Shown: piece after piece, positions 1-7,154 of the stretch | How the letters are laid out: each line of letters begins with the position of its first letter | How positions within the stretch are numbered: position 1 is the stretch's first letter | Translations under genes and position numbers: made by a program | Origin: Bordetella sp. | Lineage (GTDB): Bacteria > Pseudomonadota > Alphaproteobacteria > Caulobacterales > Caulobacteraceae | DNA: 41,919 nt | Reading direction: 5' to 3' | NCBI GenBank assembly: GCA_017308115.1 | Contig: JAFKFS010000026.1 | Location: forward strand, 1 to 41,919 | Notes under the pieces: generated by a model | Database searches by the model: none | What the model saw: only the letters and a program-made list of their open reading frames with translations | Told to the model about the DNA's origin: nothing

Positions 1-108
1 CAGGGCCAGCAGCAGGTGTTCGAGCGTGGCGTATTCATGCCGGCGCTCGTTGGCGTAGTGGACCGCGCGGTGCAGGGTCTCTTCGAGAGGACGGGAAAAC
101 GAAGGCAT
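1..108 (-). CDS. clpA: ClpA, ATP-dependent Clp protease ATP-binding subunit (N-terminus only, cut by window edge)
   Basis: The reverse strand from an ATG at 108 reads MPSFSRPLEETLHRAVHYAN and continues into ERRHEYATLEHLLLAL, the first helices of the Clp repeat N-domain, where ClpS docks. Only 36 codons lie in the window, so the two AAA+ modules cannot be checked. ClpA is the hexameric unfoldase that feeds substrates to ClpP in the cytoplasm. The start lies 13 bp past the clpS stop on the same strand, and the clpS-clpA order is the usual one in proteobacteria. That order plus the N-domain sequence makes the call firm despite the truncation. Confidence 0.9.
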   Translation of the reverse strand, partial: MPSFSRPLEETLHRAVHYANERRHEYATLEHLLLAL

Positions 109-120
109 GGCAGGTTCCTC

Positions 121-456
121 TCAGTCCTTTTCCATCGTGCATTGCAGGGGGTGCTGGTGGCGCCGCGCCGTCTCCACCACCTGGGCGACCTTGGTTTCGG
201 CCACTTCGTAGGTGAAGACGCCGCAGACCCCGACGCCATGCTGGTGCACGTGCAGCATGATGCGGGTCGCGTCCTCGCGGCTCTTCTGGAAGAACCGCTC
301 CAGCACATAGATGACGAACTCCATGGGGGTGTAGTCGTCATTCAGAATCAGCACCCGATACAGGGAGGGCCGCTGAATTTTCGGCTTTGTCTCGGTGACG
401 ACGGCGGCGCCTGCGCCACCGCCACCGCCCTGTTCACCTGGCCGTCTGTTAGGCAT
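121..456 (-). CDS. clpS: ClpS, ATP-dependent Clp protease adaptor
   Basis: ClpS binds N-degron substrates and hands them to ClpA. From the ATG at 456 the product is 111 aa: a Gly-rich flexible N-terminal tail (residues 1-30) that would enter the ClpA pore, then the folded core with [11 protein letters not shown] (38-48), the [17 protein letters not shown] stretch (63-79) and the C-terminal [10 protein letters not shown]. The frame stays open to a GTG at 579, which would give 152 aa. I prefer 456 because the longer form would start only 5 bp from the divergent gene at 585 and leave no promoter. The 456 start has no clear Shine-Dalgarno, so the start is uncertain while the family is not. clpA follows directly. 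Confidence 0.92.
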   Translation of the reverse strand: MPNRRPGEQGGGGGAGAAVVTETKPKIQRPSLYRVLILNDDYTPMEFVIYVLERFFQKSREDATRIMLHVHQHGVGVCGVFTYEVAETKVAQVVETARRHQHPLQCTMEKD

Positions 457-584
457 TCGTGGTCCGTAATCGGGGAGCGTCAAAAGATCAGATAGGGAAT
501 GATGGCCTGATTTGTAGGGGCGTCCAGTCACGGGTAGCGTGAACAGCGCTTGAGGCGATACGTCATTTTGCGTACCCACGATCT

Positions 585-1793
585 ATGAACTGGAAAACGC
601 GACGATCCGTGATGGCGCTGGCAGCCAGCGGCTTGATGCAAGCTAGTTGCCTGTCCGGGCCCAAGCGAGACAATCTCGCCATTTTTGACGCCATGTGGCG
701 AACAATGGATGAATGGTACTTCGATCCAACCATGAACGATTTGGACTGGCCGGCCGTTTGGCGTGAATGGCGGCCGCACGCAGCGAAGGCGGAAACTCAG
801 GCGGCGCTCTATTTGGACGTGCTAGTCCCGGTCCTCGACCAGTTCGCCTCCTCCCATGTCGATATCCGCCCGCCAAGCATTATCACGTTATCGAAAGGAC
901 GCAGCTTCAGAATGCCGCGCCAGAAGCCCGGCTCGCCCAACCTTTTATCCAGTACAGATGAAGCTGGCCTGGGAGCAAAACTAACCTGGGTCTCATCAAT
1001 CTTCGTCGTCGAAGATGTCGAGCTCTCCAGCCCCGCGTATGAAGCCGGACTCCGCCCCGGCCAGAAGGTAGGACTATTCAGTTTCCGGCATCTCAACACC
1101 GACCACAAGGAACTCCAACTGATCGAGACGCCGTCCAATCGCATCATAACAGCACGATGGACCCCCAAGCCATTGCCACCGAAGACCGAACGACGAACTC
1201 TGGATGATGGAACGGGCTATCTCCGTTTCAATGTCTTCGATCAGGGATCAATTGATTGGGTGTCGACAAACATCCAGCAGGCGCCGCCGTCTCGACTCAT
1301 CCTAGACCTTCGTGAGAATGTGGGCGGCGTCATCGCCGAGGTTGCGCGGCTCTTGTCCGTACTCTTGCCTGTGGGCAGCAATATCGGCACCTTCAAGACA
1401 CGGCAGGGTATCAGCCGAGGCAAGACCCTGCCCTCGCCCGTGACGTTTTCAAGACCACTGGCCGTTCTGATGGGCCCACGCACAGCCAGTGGCGGGGAAA
1501 TAACCGCCGCAGCGCTTCAACACGACCGCCGTGCTCGGCTGTTCGGCGCCAAGACCGCCGGCGCTGTTCTCGGGTCACGGACCTTCTCATTGCCTGACAA
1601 TGGCAAGCTGACCGTGCCGTTTTCCGACTACTTCAGTCCGGCGGGCTTTCGCATCGAGGGGATGGGCTTGTCACCCGATGTCGCGATCGCGCGGACGCCG
1701 CAAAGCGCCAGAAAGAATATCGACCCTGCGCTGCTGGCAGCGTCTCAGTGGCTAAGCCAGCAAAAAGGCCCCGGCGTTTCCGCCGAGGCCTGA
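585..1793 (+). CDS. S41 family peptidase, exported
   Basis: 402 aa. The N-terminus has Arg residues and a hydrophobic stretch ending in a Cys (C22) that resembles a lipoprotein site, but Gln at -3 is a poor lipobox. A PDZ-like segment lies around 135-170. The S41 core shows LDLRENVGG (240-248) and the nucleophile motif TASGGE with S302. No clear GKG-type catalytic lysine follows, while a conserved-looking SSH with H91 is present. That suggests the Ser-His-Glu tricorn/IRBP-like S41 branch rather than CtpA; this is inference. Base composition is visibly more AT-rich than the flanking genes, which fits transfer. No good ribosome binding site is seen. The substrate is unknown. Confidence 0.8.
   Translation: MNWKTRRSVMALAASGLMQASCLSGPKRDNLAIFDAMWRTMDEWYFDPTMNDLDWPAVWREWRPHAAKAETQAALYLDVLVPVLDQFASSHVDIRPPSIITLSKGRSFRMPRQKPGSPNLLSSTDEAGLGAKLTWVSSIFVVEDVELSSPAYEAGLRPGQKVGLFSFRHLNTDHKELQLIETPSNRIITARWTPKPLPPKTERRTLDDGTGYLRFNVFDQGSIDWVSTNIQQAPPSRLILDLRENVGGVIAEVARLLSVLLPVGSNIGTFKTRQGISRGKTLPSPVTFSRPLAVLMGPRTASGGEITAAALQHDRRARLFGAKTAGAVLGSRTFSLPDNGKLTVPFSDYFSPAGFRIEGMGLSPDVAIARTPQSARKNIDPALLAASQWLSQQKGPGVSAEA
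1762..1790 (-). terminator. Rho-independent terminator of the phasin gene
   Basis: On the reverse strand GGCC-T-CGGCG, loop GAAA, CGCCG-G-GGCC forms a 10-bp stem with one T-G pair, followed directly by TTTTT. It lies about 30 nt past the phasin stop and inside the last codons of the convergent S41 gene. Confidence 0.85.
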
Positions 1794-1820
1794 TTGTATA
1801 CCCGTTTGAACTAGCGTCGC

Positions 1821-2291
1821 TTAGCGGGCGGCCTGGAACTGCTCGACGGCGGCCGAAACGCGCTCGTTGATCGGCTTGAAGCTGTCCTTGACAGAGGCGG
1901 TCAGGGTCTCGGTCGCCTTGCCGAACTCGGCCAGATAGGCCTCGGCGGCCGACTTGGCCCAGTTGGTCTGCAGTTCGAACAGTTCCTGCACCGAACGGGC
2001 CTGAGAGAAGGACTGGGCGGCGGCGACGCCGTCTTCCCAGGACTTCTTGCCATAGGCCACGGCCTGTTGCGACAGGGCCTCGGCGCCCTTCTGGGCGGCG
2101 GCGGCGGATTCGACCACGGCTTCCAGGTTCTTCTTGCCGTGCGTGTTCAGCTCGCTCAGCGAGGCGACGGACTTGTCCACGCCCTCGCGGAAGGCCTTGG
2201 CGCCGGCGGCCTGGATGGATTCAGCCTGGGCCTTGGCCTTGGCGGTGGTCTGTTCGACGGTCTTCTTCACGGTCTCGGCGGCGTCAGCCAT
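1821..2291 (-). CDS. Phasin family protein
   Basis: 156 aa starting MADAAETVKKTVEQTTAKAK, almost entirely Ala/Lys/Glu-rich amphipathic helix. The C-terminal half (about 95-150) carries the phasin-type pattern with SVQELFELQTNWAKSAAEAY. Phasins coat polyhydroxyalkanoate granules, and alphaproteobacterial members of this family also occur as general granule or stress-linked proteins. The start is set by an AGGAG Shine-Dalgarno 7 nt before the ATG. The gene stands alone with its own terminator and a perfect palindrome about 95 bp upstream. No PHA synthase is nearby, so the PHA link rests on family only. Confidence 0.9.
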   Translation of the reverse strand: MADAAETVKKTVEQTTAKAKAQAESIQAAGAKAFREGVDKSVASLSELNTHGKKNLEAVVESAAAAQKGAEALSQQAVAYGKKSWEDGVAAAQSFSQARSVQELFELQTNWAKSAAEAYLAEFGKATETLTASVKDSFKPINERVSAAVEQFQAAR

Positions 2292-2385
2292 GGGGAGTCT
2301 CCTGAAGCGAAAGGGTTCCTGCGACGGGCGAACCCATCGCGATAGGGGCGATATGGTGCACTTGCGAAATGACTTCAAGTGAAAT

Positions 2386-2400
2386 TTGTGCAACGCACAA
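2386..2400. promoter_or_regulatory. Candidate operator upstream of the phasin gene (TTGTGC-N3-GCACAA)
   Basis: A perfect 6-bp inverted repeat with a 3-bp spacer lies in an AT-rich stretch of the phasin promoter region. Its core is TGC-N3-GCA. The PHA repressor PhaR is known to bind CTGC-N3-GCAG-type sites, so this may be a PhaR-like operator. The match is partial and the assignment is inference. Confidence 0.45.
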
Positions 2401-2547
2401 TATGAACGCCGATAACCCTTGCCCACAGGCGCGATCACAACTCCGTTGACGCCCTCTTAACCCTCTCGAAACCGCAGGAGCCGATGCTAGCTTTCATAAC
2501 GTGCGTGATCGCAGCCGTCTTCGCGCCACAGTGACGAGGCTAGTAGC

Positions 2548-3945
2548 TTGCCCATGAAGGTCCTTCTCCGCCGTCGTTTCCTGGCCGCCGCGGTTCTGGG
2601 CGGCGTCGTCCTGACGCCGACGATCGGCGTCGCGCCGCCTGAAGCCCAGTCGTCTGACAGCCGATACGCGGCCATAGTCGTGGACGCGGCCTCGGGCGAA
2701 GTCCTGTTCTCGCGCTTCGCCGACGCCCGGCGCTATCCCGCCTCCATCACCAAGGTCATGACCCTGTACCTGACGTTCGAGGCGCTGGAGTCCGGCAAGA
2801 TCAAGCTGAACGACGTCCTGACCGTTTCGCCCCGCGCGGCCTCTCAGCCGCCGTCCAAGCTCGGGCTGGCGGCCGGTCAGACCATCAGCCTGGACGACGC
2901 CATGCGCGCCACGGCCGTCCGCAGCGCCAACGACATGGCCGTGGTCCTCGCCGAGCACATCGGCGGCTCCGAAGGCCGCTTCACCCAGATGATGACCGAG
3001 AAGGCGCGCGAGCTGGGCATGGAGCACACCCGCTTCACAACCGCCAACGGCCTGCCCGACACGCGTCAGGCGACCACGGCGCGCGACCTGTCGGTCCTCA
3101 GCCGCGCGGTCATGCGGGACTATCCGCAATATTACCGCTACCTCGGCCTGCACGACTGGTATTTCAACGGCCGCGATTACCGCAACACCAACGGCCTGCT
3201 GGCCACGGGCCGCGGCTATGACGGCATCAAGACGGGCTTCACCAACGCCTCGGGCTACAACCTGGCGGCCTCCTCAGTGCGCGACGGCAAGCGGCTGATC
3301 ACCATCGTCATGGGCGGCCGCTCGACCAAGAGCCGCAACGACCACGTGGCCGAGCTGACGGACACCGGCTTCGAACTGCAGCGCCGTCGCGGCCAGGGCG
3401 AGCGCATCCAGGTGGCACAGGCCTTCTTCGAACAGCGCGGCTACGGCGTCAGCATCGATCCCTCGCCGCCGGTCGCCTACGCCTCCCTGTCCGACGAAGA
3501 CGGCGAGGGCTTCGGCTCCTCGACCGAGGTGGCCTATGTCGCGGGTCCCCCGCCGCGCAGCCTGCCGACCGAGGTGACGCCGCCCCCGTCCGCGCGCCGC
3601 GCCGAGACCCGCCCGCCGGAAAACCTGACCGCCGCCCTCAACGGCGGTTCTTCGGCGGCGCCCGCACGCGCCACGCCCGCGCGCGCCGCCGCTCCCGCCC
3701 CGGCTCCCGCCGGCCGCTGGACCGTTCAGGTCGGCGCCTTCCGCGAGGAAGCCGTGGCCCGCGACTGGCTGAACGACGTCAGCCGCCGCTTCCGCACCCA
3801 GTTCTCCGCCGCCCAGCGCGACGTGCAGGCGGCGAACGGATGGTATCGCTCGCGCTTCACCGGCATGACCCAGCAATCGGCGGAAGCGGCGTGCGAAGCC
3901 CTGTCCGAGCGCCGCGTCACCTGCATGGTGATCCGGCCGGGCTGA
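2548..3945 (+). CDS. D-alanyl-D-alanine carboxypeptidase (PBP5/6-type) with C-terminal SPOR domain
   Basis: 465 aa periplasmic enzyme trimming the terminal D-Ala of peptidoglycan stem peptides. A signal peptide covers about residues 4-34. The S11 peptidase motifs are all present: SxxK as SITK (66-69), SxN as SAN (126-128) and KTG (228-230). A Pro/Ala-rich linker (about 330-385) leads to a SPOR domain (about 386-465), which binds denuded septal glycan and so points to the division site. GAGG at 2536-2539 lies 8 nt before a TTG at 2548 and 14 nt before an ATG at 2554, so TTG is the likelier start; the difference is two residues. Stand-alone gene. Confidence 0.93.
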   Translation: MPMKVLLRRRFLAAAVLGGVVLTPTIGVAPPEAQSSDSRYAAIVVDAASGEVLFSRFADARRYPASITKVMTLYLTFEALESGKIKLNDVLTVSPRAASQPPSKLGLAAGQTISLDDAMRATAVRSANDMAVVLAEHIGGSEGRFTQMMTEKARELGMEHTRFTTANGLPDTRQATTARDLSVLSRAVMRDYPQYYRYLGLHDWYFNGRDYRNTNGLLATGRGYDGIKTGFTNASGYNLAASSVRDGKRLITIVMGGRSTKSRNDHVAELTDTGFELQRRRGQGERIQVAQAFFEQRGYGVSIDPSPPVAYASLSDEDGEGFGSSTEVAYVAGPPPRSLPTEVTPPPSARRAETRPPENLTAALNGGSSAAPARATPARAAAPAPAPAGRWTVQVGAFREEAVARDWLNDVSRRFRTQFSAAQRDVQAANGWYRSRFTGMTQQSAEAACEALSERRVTCMVIRPG

Positions 3946-3957
3946 TTAGCTGACGGC

Positions 3958-4530
3958 TCAGCGCCCCTGGCCGTTGCGCCAGCCCGGTTCGGCCAGCCGC
4001 CGGGCGTAGTCGCGCACGTCGGCGGGCCAGGCGTCCGTCCGGGCGTCGAACGCCGTCCAGTCGCCCGCGAACAGCATCCGCACGGCCTCCTCATAACCCG
4101 GCAGGTCGCCGGCCGCGGCGGTCATGAAGCGATAGGCCGCCTCACGACTGCGGCGCATCCGGTCCGGCCCTTCCGCCTCGCGCAGGGCGGCTTCGACCAG
4201 CTTGCGCAAGGCCACGGACGCCCCGCCCGGCTGTGACGTCAGCCACTCCCAATGGCGCGGCAACAGGGTGACTTCGCGCGCCGTCACGCCCAGCCTCGGC
4301 CGACCGGGGCCGCGCTTGTCCGGCTCAGGCGCGGCCTGTTCCGGCGGCAGGCGCGCCAGCACGGCCTGAAGGTCTCCGCGCAGATCCAGATCCACCGGCC
4401 GCGCGTCCTCGTCCCGAAAGACCAGAATCGTCTGGCCGGCGTCATGCGCCGCTTTCGCCGCCGCGACGACGTGGGCCAGCGGCCCTGTCGCGATCATCGT
4501 GTGGCCGTCGAAGGCCGTGCATGGGGTCAT
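3958..4530 (-). CDS. DUF2239 family protein
   Basis: 190 aa, soluble, no signal peptide. The N-terminal half is a small alpha/beta-like segment with TILVFRDEDARPVDLDLRG. The middle has KRGPGRPRLGV, an AT-hook-like GRP motif followed by TAREVTLLPRHWEWL, and the C-terminal part holds MTAAAGDLPGYEEAVRMLFAGD. This arrangement is typical of DUF2239, whose biochemical role I do not know; the basic GRPR stretch suggests nucleic acid contact (inference). Two adjacent ATGs exist (4533 and 4530); the GAGGA at 4537-4541 is better spaced for 4530. The upstream region has two palindromes and an RBS-blocking hairpin, so tight control is likely. Confidence 0.8.
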   Translation of the reverse strand: MTPCTAFDGHTMIATGPLAHVVAAAKAAHDAGQTILVFRDEDARPVDLDLRGDLQAVLARLPPEQAAPEPDKRGPGRPRLGVTAREVTLLPRHWEWLTSQPGGASVALRKLVEAALREAEGPDRMRRSREAAYRFMTAAAGDLPGYEEAVRMLFAGDWTAFDARTDAWPADVRDYARRLAEPGWRNGQGR

Positions 4531-4531
4531 C

Positions 4532-4558
4532 ATTCGTCCTCGCTTGTCGAGGATGAAT
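4532..4558 (-). promoter_or_regulatory. Leader hairpin masking the DUF2239 ribosome binding site
   Basis: On the reverse strand the 11-nt arm at 4558-4548 (with TCCTCG) pairs with 4542-4532 (with CGAGGA) around a 5-nt loop, 10 of 11 positions matching. The second arm contains the GAGGA Shine-Dalgarno and reaches the first ATG. Pairing would hide the RBS, so translational control is possible. The function is inference from structure. Confidence 0.5.
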
Positions 4559-4569
4559 TACCCGGGTGA
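4558..4569. promoter_or_regulatory. Palindromic operator-like site 1 (TTACCCGGGTGA)
   Basis: A near-perfect 12-bp palindrome (one mismatch) just upstream of the DUF2239 start. It matches site 2, with centres 28 bp apart. It is likely the proximal binding site of an unidentified dimeric regulator. Confidence 0.5.
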
Positions 4570-4584
4570 TATTATCACGTCAAT

Positions 4585-4598
4585 ATTACCCGGGTAAT
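4585..4598. promoter_or_regulatory. Palindromic operator-like site 2 (ATTACCCGGGTAAT)
   Basis: A perfect 14-bp palindrome in the DUF2239 upstream region, ending where the neighbouring holin-like gene stops at 4599. Together with site 1 it forms a pair of the same motif inside an AT-rich island, as expected for a repressor binding cooperatively. No regulator gene is adjacent. Confidence 0.55.
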
Positions 4599-4958
4599 TT
4601 ACTGACGCCGCGCCTCCATGTCGCCGAACAGGGCGCCGGCGATCCAGCTGACCACCCCGGTGACGATGGCCGCCCCGATCCCGGCCCACAGGCCGTCGAC
4701 GACGAATCCGCCGAGGAACATGGCCGTCAGCCCGATCATGGCGGCGTTCACCACCAGCAGGAACAGACCGAGCGTGACGATGGTCAGCGGCAGGGTCAGC
4801 ACCACCATCACCGGCCGCACGAAGGCGTTGACCACCCCCAGGATGACCGCCGCCGCGATCAGAGAGCCGGTCGAGGTGAATTCCACCCCCGGCACCAGCT
4901 TGGCCGAGGCCCAAAGACCGATCGCCGTGACCACGGCCTGAACGATGAAACCCAGCAT
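4599..4958 (-). CDS. Phage holin family protein (four-TM membrane protein)
   Basis: 119 aa, almost wholly hydrophobic with four predicted membrane segments at about 3-20, 30-48, 52-75 and 86-112. The FVRPVMVVLTLPLTIVTLGLF region and overall pattern match the small superfamily IV 'phage holin' membrane proteins that are common as chromosomal genes in bacteria. Despite the name there is no phage context here, so lytic function should not be assumed. It runs in the same direction as DUF2239 downstream, but that gene's operator pair sits between them and argues for separate transcription. Confidence 0.85.
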   Translation of the reverse strand: MLGFIVQAVVTAIGLWASAKLVPGVEFTSTGSLIAAAVILGVVNAFVRPVMVVLTLPLTIVTLGLFLLVVNAAMIGLTAMFLGGFVVDGLWAGIGAAIVTGVVSWIAGALFGDMEARRQ

Positions 4959-5071
4959 GACGCCTCCGACTGAAGAACCTTGACCATATAAGCGCGCGGG
5001 ACGGCGTTCCGCTCCGTGCGTCGCGCGGATTCGCCTGCTAGGCTGCCCCTCCCACCCCGAAGGAGACCCCC

Positions 5072-5509
5072 ATGAGCCTTCACGGCGATTATGATCCGGA
5101 CAACATCTTCGCCAAGATCCTGCGCGGAGACATGCCCAGCGTGAAGGTGTGGGAGGACGACGACGTCCTGGCCTTCATGGACGTGTTTCCCCAGTCGGAG
5201 GGCCACGTCCTGATCGTGTCCAAGACCTCGACCGCCCGCAACATCCTGGAGATCGAGCCCGAGGTTCTCGCCAAGCTGGCCGTCGCCGTCCAGCGCACCG
5301 CGCGCGCGGTCGAGAAGGCCTTGAAGCCCGAAGGCCTCAGCCTGATGCAGTTCAACGGCGATGCGGGAGGCCAGACGGTCTTCCACCTGCATTTCCATAT
5401 CGTGCCGCGCTGGGCCGACCGCCCGATGAAGGGACACGGCCACGCCCCGATGGCCGACGCGGAACAGCTGAAAGCCCTGGCTCAGCGGATCGCCGCCGAG
5501 TTGGACTGA
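5072..5509 (+). CDS. HIT family nucleotide hydrolase/transferase
   Basis: 145 aa, cytoplasmic. The histidine triad reads H105-L-H107-F-H109 in VFHLHFHIVPRW; the middle His is the nucleophile that takes the nucleoside monophosphate in this superfamily. NIFAKILRGDMPSVKVWEDD near the N-terminus is typical of the HINT/Hnt-like branch acting on nucleoside phosphoramidates and related nucleotides. The start is supported by a strong GAAGGAGA Shine-Dalgarno at a normal distance. It is transcribed towards the DMT-type gene with only 4 bp between the stops. The exact physiological substrate cannot be told from sequence. Confidence 0.93.
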   Translation: MSLHGDYDPDNIFAKILRGDMPSVKVWEDDDVLAFMDVFPQSEGHVLIVSKTSTARNILEIEPEVLAKLAVAVQRTARAVEKALKPEGLSLMQFNGDAGGQTVFHLHFHIVPRWADRPMKGHGHAPMADAEQLKALAQRIAAELD

Positions 5510-5513
5510 CGCC

Positions 5514-5864
5514 CTACAGCGGGCCCTTGAAGATGAAGAAGGCGCCGCCGGCGATCAGGGCGAAGCCGATCAGGTGGTTGACGGTCAGCTTCTCGCCCAG
5601 CCAGACGACCGAGAACACGGCGAAGACCAGCAGGGTGATCACCTCCTGCATGGTCTTCAGCTCGGCCGCCGAATAGACCTGATGGCCGATGCGGTTGGCG
5701 GGCACGGCCAGCCAGTATTCGAAGAAGGCGATGCCCCAGCTGATCAGGACCACGATCCACAGCGGCTTGGTGCCGAATTTGAGGTGGCCGTACCAGGCGA
5801 AGGTCATGAAGACGTTCGACAGGGCCAGCATGACGATGGGGGCGAGATAGGGCAGCGAGGGCAT
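5514..5864 (-). CDS. DMT family protein (DUF486)
   Basis: 116 aa with four hydrophobic segments (about 5-25, 35-53, 72-92, 96-115), half the size of a classical 10-TM DMT transporter. NVFMTFAWYGHLKF, AFFEYWLAVPANRIG and SAAELKTMQEVITL are the conserved blocks of the DUF486/DMT small membrane proteins. It probably works as an oligomer in the inner membrane. The substrate is unknown. Convergent with the HIT gene; the start lies about 50 bp from the divergent tRNA gene. Confidence 0.88.
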   Translation of the reverse strand: MPSLPYLAPIVMLALSNVFMTFAWYGHLKFGTKPLWIVVLISWGIAFFEYWLAVPANRIGHQVYSAAELKTMQEVITLLVFAVFSVVWLGEKLTVNHLIGFALIAGGAFFIFKGPL

Positions 5865-5915
5865 TCGCTCAGTGTGCTTGCGTCAAACAGATTCCGCCAG
5901 CATAAGGCGGGCCAC

Positions 5916-5991
5916 GCCGGTTTAGCTCAGCTGGTAGAGCAGCGGTTTTGTAAACCGAAGGTCGCGGGTTCGATCCCTGCAACCGGCACCA
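5916..5991 (+). tRNA. tRNA-Thr (anticodon TGT)
   Basis: A 76-nt cloverleaf. Acceptor GCCGGTT (5916-5922) pairs with AACCGGC (5981-5987), followed by A and an encoded CCA. The D arm is GCTC/GAGC and the T arm is CGGG-TTCGATC-CCTG-like. The anticodon loop TTTGTAA gives TGT at 5949-5951, reading ACA. The bottom anticodon-stem pair is a G-A mismatch. The gene is intact and no integrase or direct repeat is attached. Confidence 0.97.
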
Positions 5992-6000
5992 CCTATCGCA

Positions 6001-6717
6001 TCAGAAGGCCGCCGCCAGGCTGGCCACGACACGGCGATCATAGATGTCGCCGAGGCGGTGAGCGTCCGTGTCGTAATAGCGCACGTCGAGCGCCAATTTC
6101 GGCGTCATCGCCCAGGTCGTTCCCAGGTTCCAAGTGTTGTAGTCCGCGTCGGACGAGACCTCTTGCCGGGCGATCGCCGTTGAAACCGTCCATCGTTCGG
6201 CCGGCTGGATCGCGCCGCTGAGCTCCATATAGGTCGCCTCCTTGTCCTCGGCCCCGAAGAAGTCCGCAGACCAGTAGATGAGGGCGCCCATCGTCACCGC
6301 CCCCCACTGGCGCGTCGCCCGCGCCCGCACCTCCGAGAAGTCGTAGTCCGCTCCCGAGGGCTGTCCCGGAAAGGCATAGTGCGCCAGGCTGAAATCCCAG
6401 TCGAACCCGCCGAAAGAGGGCCTGACGCCGAGATAGAGGTCGACCTCGGCCTTGGTGTCGGGATCTCCGGCAAACGAGGCGTTGCCCGCCCAGGCGCCGA
6501 CATAGAACACGCCCTGAGAGACATCCGCGCCGATCGAGACGGCCGGATCGCCTTCGCTCATGCTGATGCCGCGGGAGACGAAATCACTGCTGACGGCGGC
6601 GGTGACCGCGATGTCCGGCCCGGTCGCCTGCCGCGCCTGCGCCGGGGCCCAGGCCGCCAGAAGAGCCAGTCCCGCCAGAACGGGCAGCCGCCCGCCCCTT
6701 CGCCCACTAATATCCAC
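6001..6717 (-). CDS. TorF family putative porin
   Basis: 238 aa from a GTG at 6717 preceded by GGAGGGG at good distance. The signal peptide (about 1-31) ends APAQARQ. The mature part opens with IAVTAAVSSDFVSRGISMSEGDPAVSIGAD, the hallmark opening strands of the TorF/Gcw_chp porin-like family, then continues in alternating beta-strand pattern to a terminal Phe (LAAAF), expected for outer-membrane insertion. The frame stays open well upstream, but nothing there looks coding. The substrate is unknown. The stop lies 10 bp from the end of the tRNA on the opposite strand. Confidence 0.87.
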   Translation of the reverse strand: MDISGRRGGRLPVLAGLALLAAWAPAQARQATGPDIAVTAAVSSDFVSRGISMSEGDPAVSIGADVSQGVFYVGAWAGNASFAGDPDTKAEVDLYLGVRPSFGGFDWDFSLAHYAFPGQPSGADYDFSEVRARATRQWGAVTMGALIYWSADFFGAEDKEATYMELSGAIQPAERWTVSTAIARQEVSSDADYNTWNLGTTWAMTPKLALDVRYYDTDAHRLGDIYDRRVVASLAAAF

Positions 6718-6867
6718 GCCGAACCCCTCCGTGCGAACAATGCCGAAGCTAAAATGCAAAGCTTGACGGCCCTTTAAACGGCGCCCGGATCGCCATTGGC
6801 GAGATTTGACTCTTGTACACAACTTTTGCGTGTTTTCCGATGGCTTTCTCATAAGGAGACAATCATC

Positions 6868-7089
6868 ATGCAGGGCTATTGCCAGGACCGCGCGATCATG
6901 TGGCTGAGCCGTTCCTTCTCGACCCCGCCGGGCGAGGCGCGCGAAGCCTATCTGGAACTGGCCTTCCTCTATGAACAGATGGGCTTGCTGGCCGACCTCT
7001 CGGACCGTCTGGCCGGACAGCTGGGCCGAGGCCGCATCGGCGGGCAGGACGAGCCAGTCCCGCTTGTGGCCGAGAACGGAAGCCGCTAG
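6868..7089 (+). CDS. Small hypothetical protein (73 aa)
   Basis: The product begins MQGYCQDRAIMWLSRSFSTP and has an amphipathic helical middle (EAREAYLELAFLYEQMGLLADLSDRLAGQL) with a disordered charged tail. A strong AAGGAG Shine-Dalgarno precedes the ATG, and an AT-rich promoter-like stretch (about 6805-6850) separates it from the divergent porin. I do not recognise the family. The longer open frame from 6796 lacks an RBS. It lies 65 bp before a TetR regulator on the same strand and may share its transcript. Confidence 0.65.
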   Translation: MQGYCQDRAIMWLSRSFSTPPGEAREAYLELAFLYEQMGLLADLSDRLAGQLGRGRIGGQDEPVPLVAENGSR

Positions 7090-7154
7090 GCCTTGACGAC
7101 CTTTCAAGGAGCGCGGTTCGCCTGCCGCTCACGCATGGTCCAGCCGCCTCCCCG

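Noticed and set aside
457..579. Long form of ClpS from GTG at 579
   Set aside because: It would leave only 5 bp to the divergent gene and has no RBS; kept as an alternative only.
4599..4958. Prophage remnant suggested by the holin-like protein
   Set aside because: No other phage genes, integrase or att repeats; this family is common on chromosomes.
5916..5991. tRNA-Thr as an integration site
   Set aside because: No integrase and no repeated tRNA 3' end in the window.
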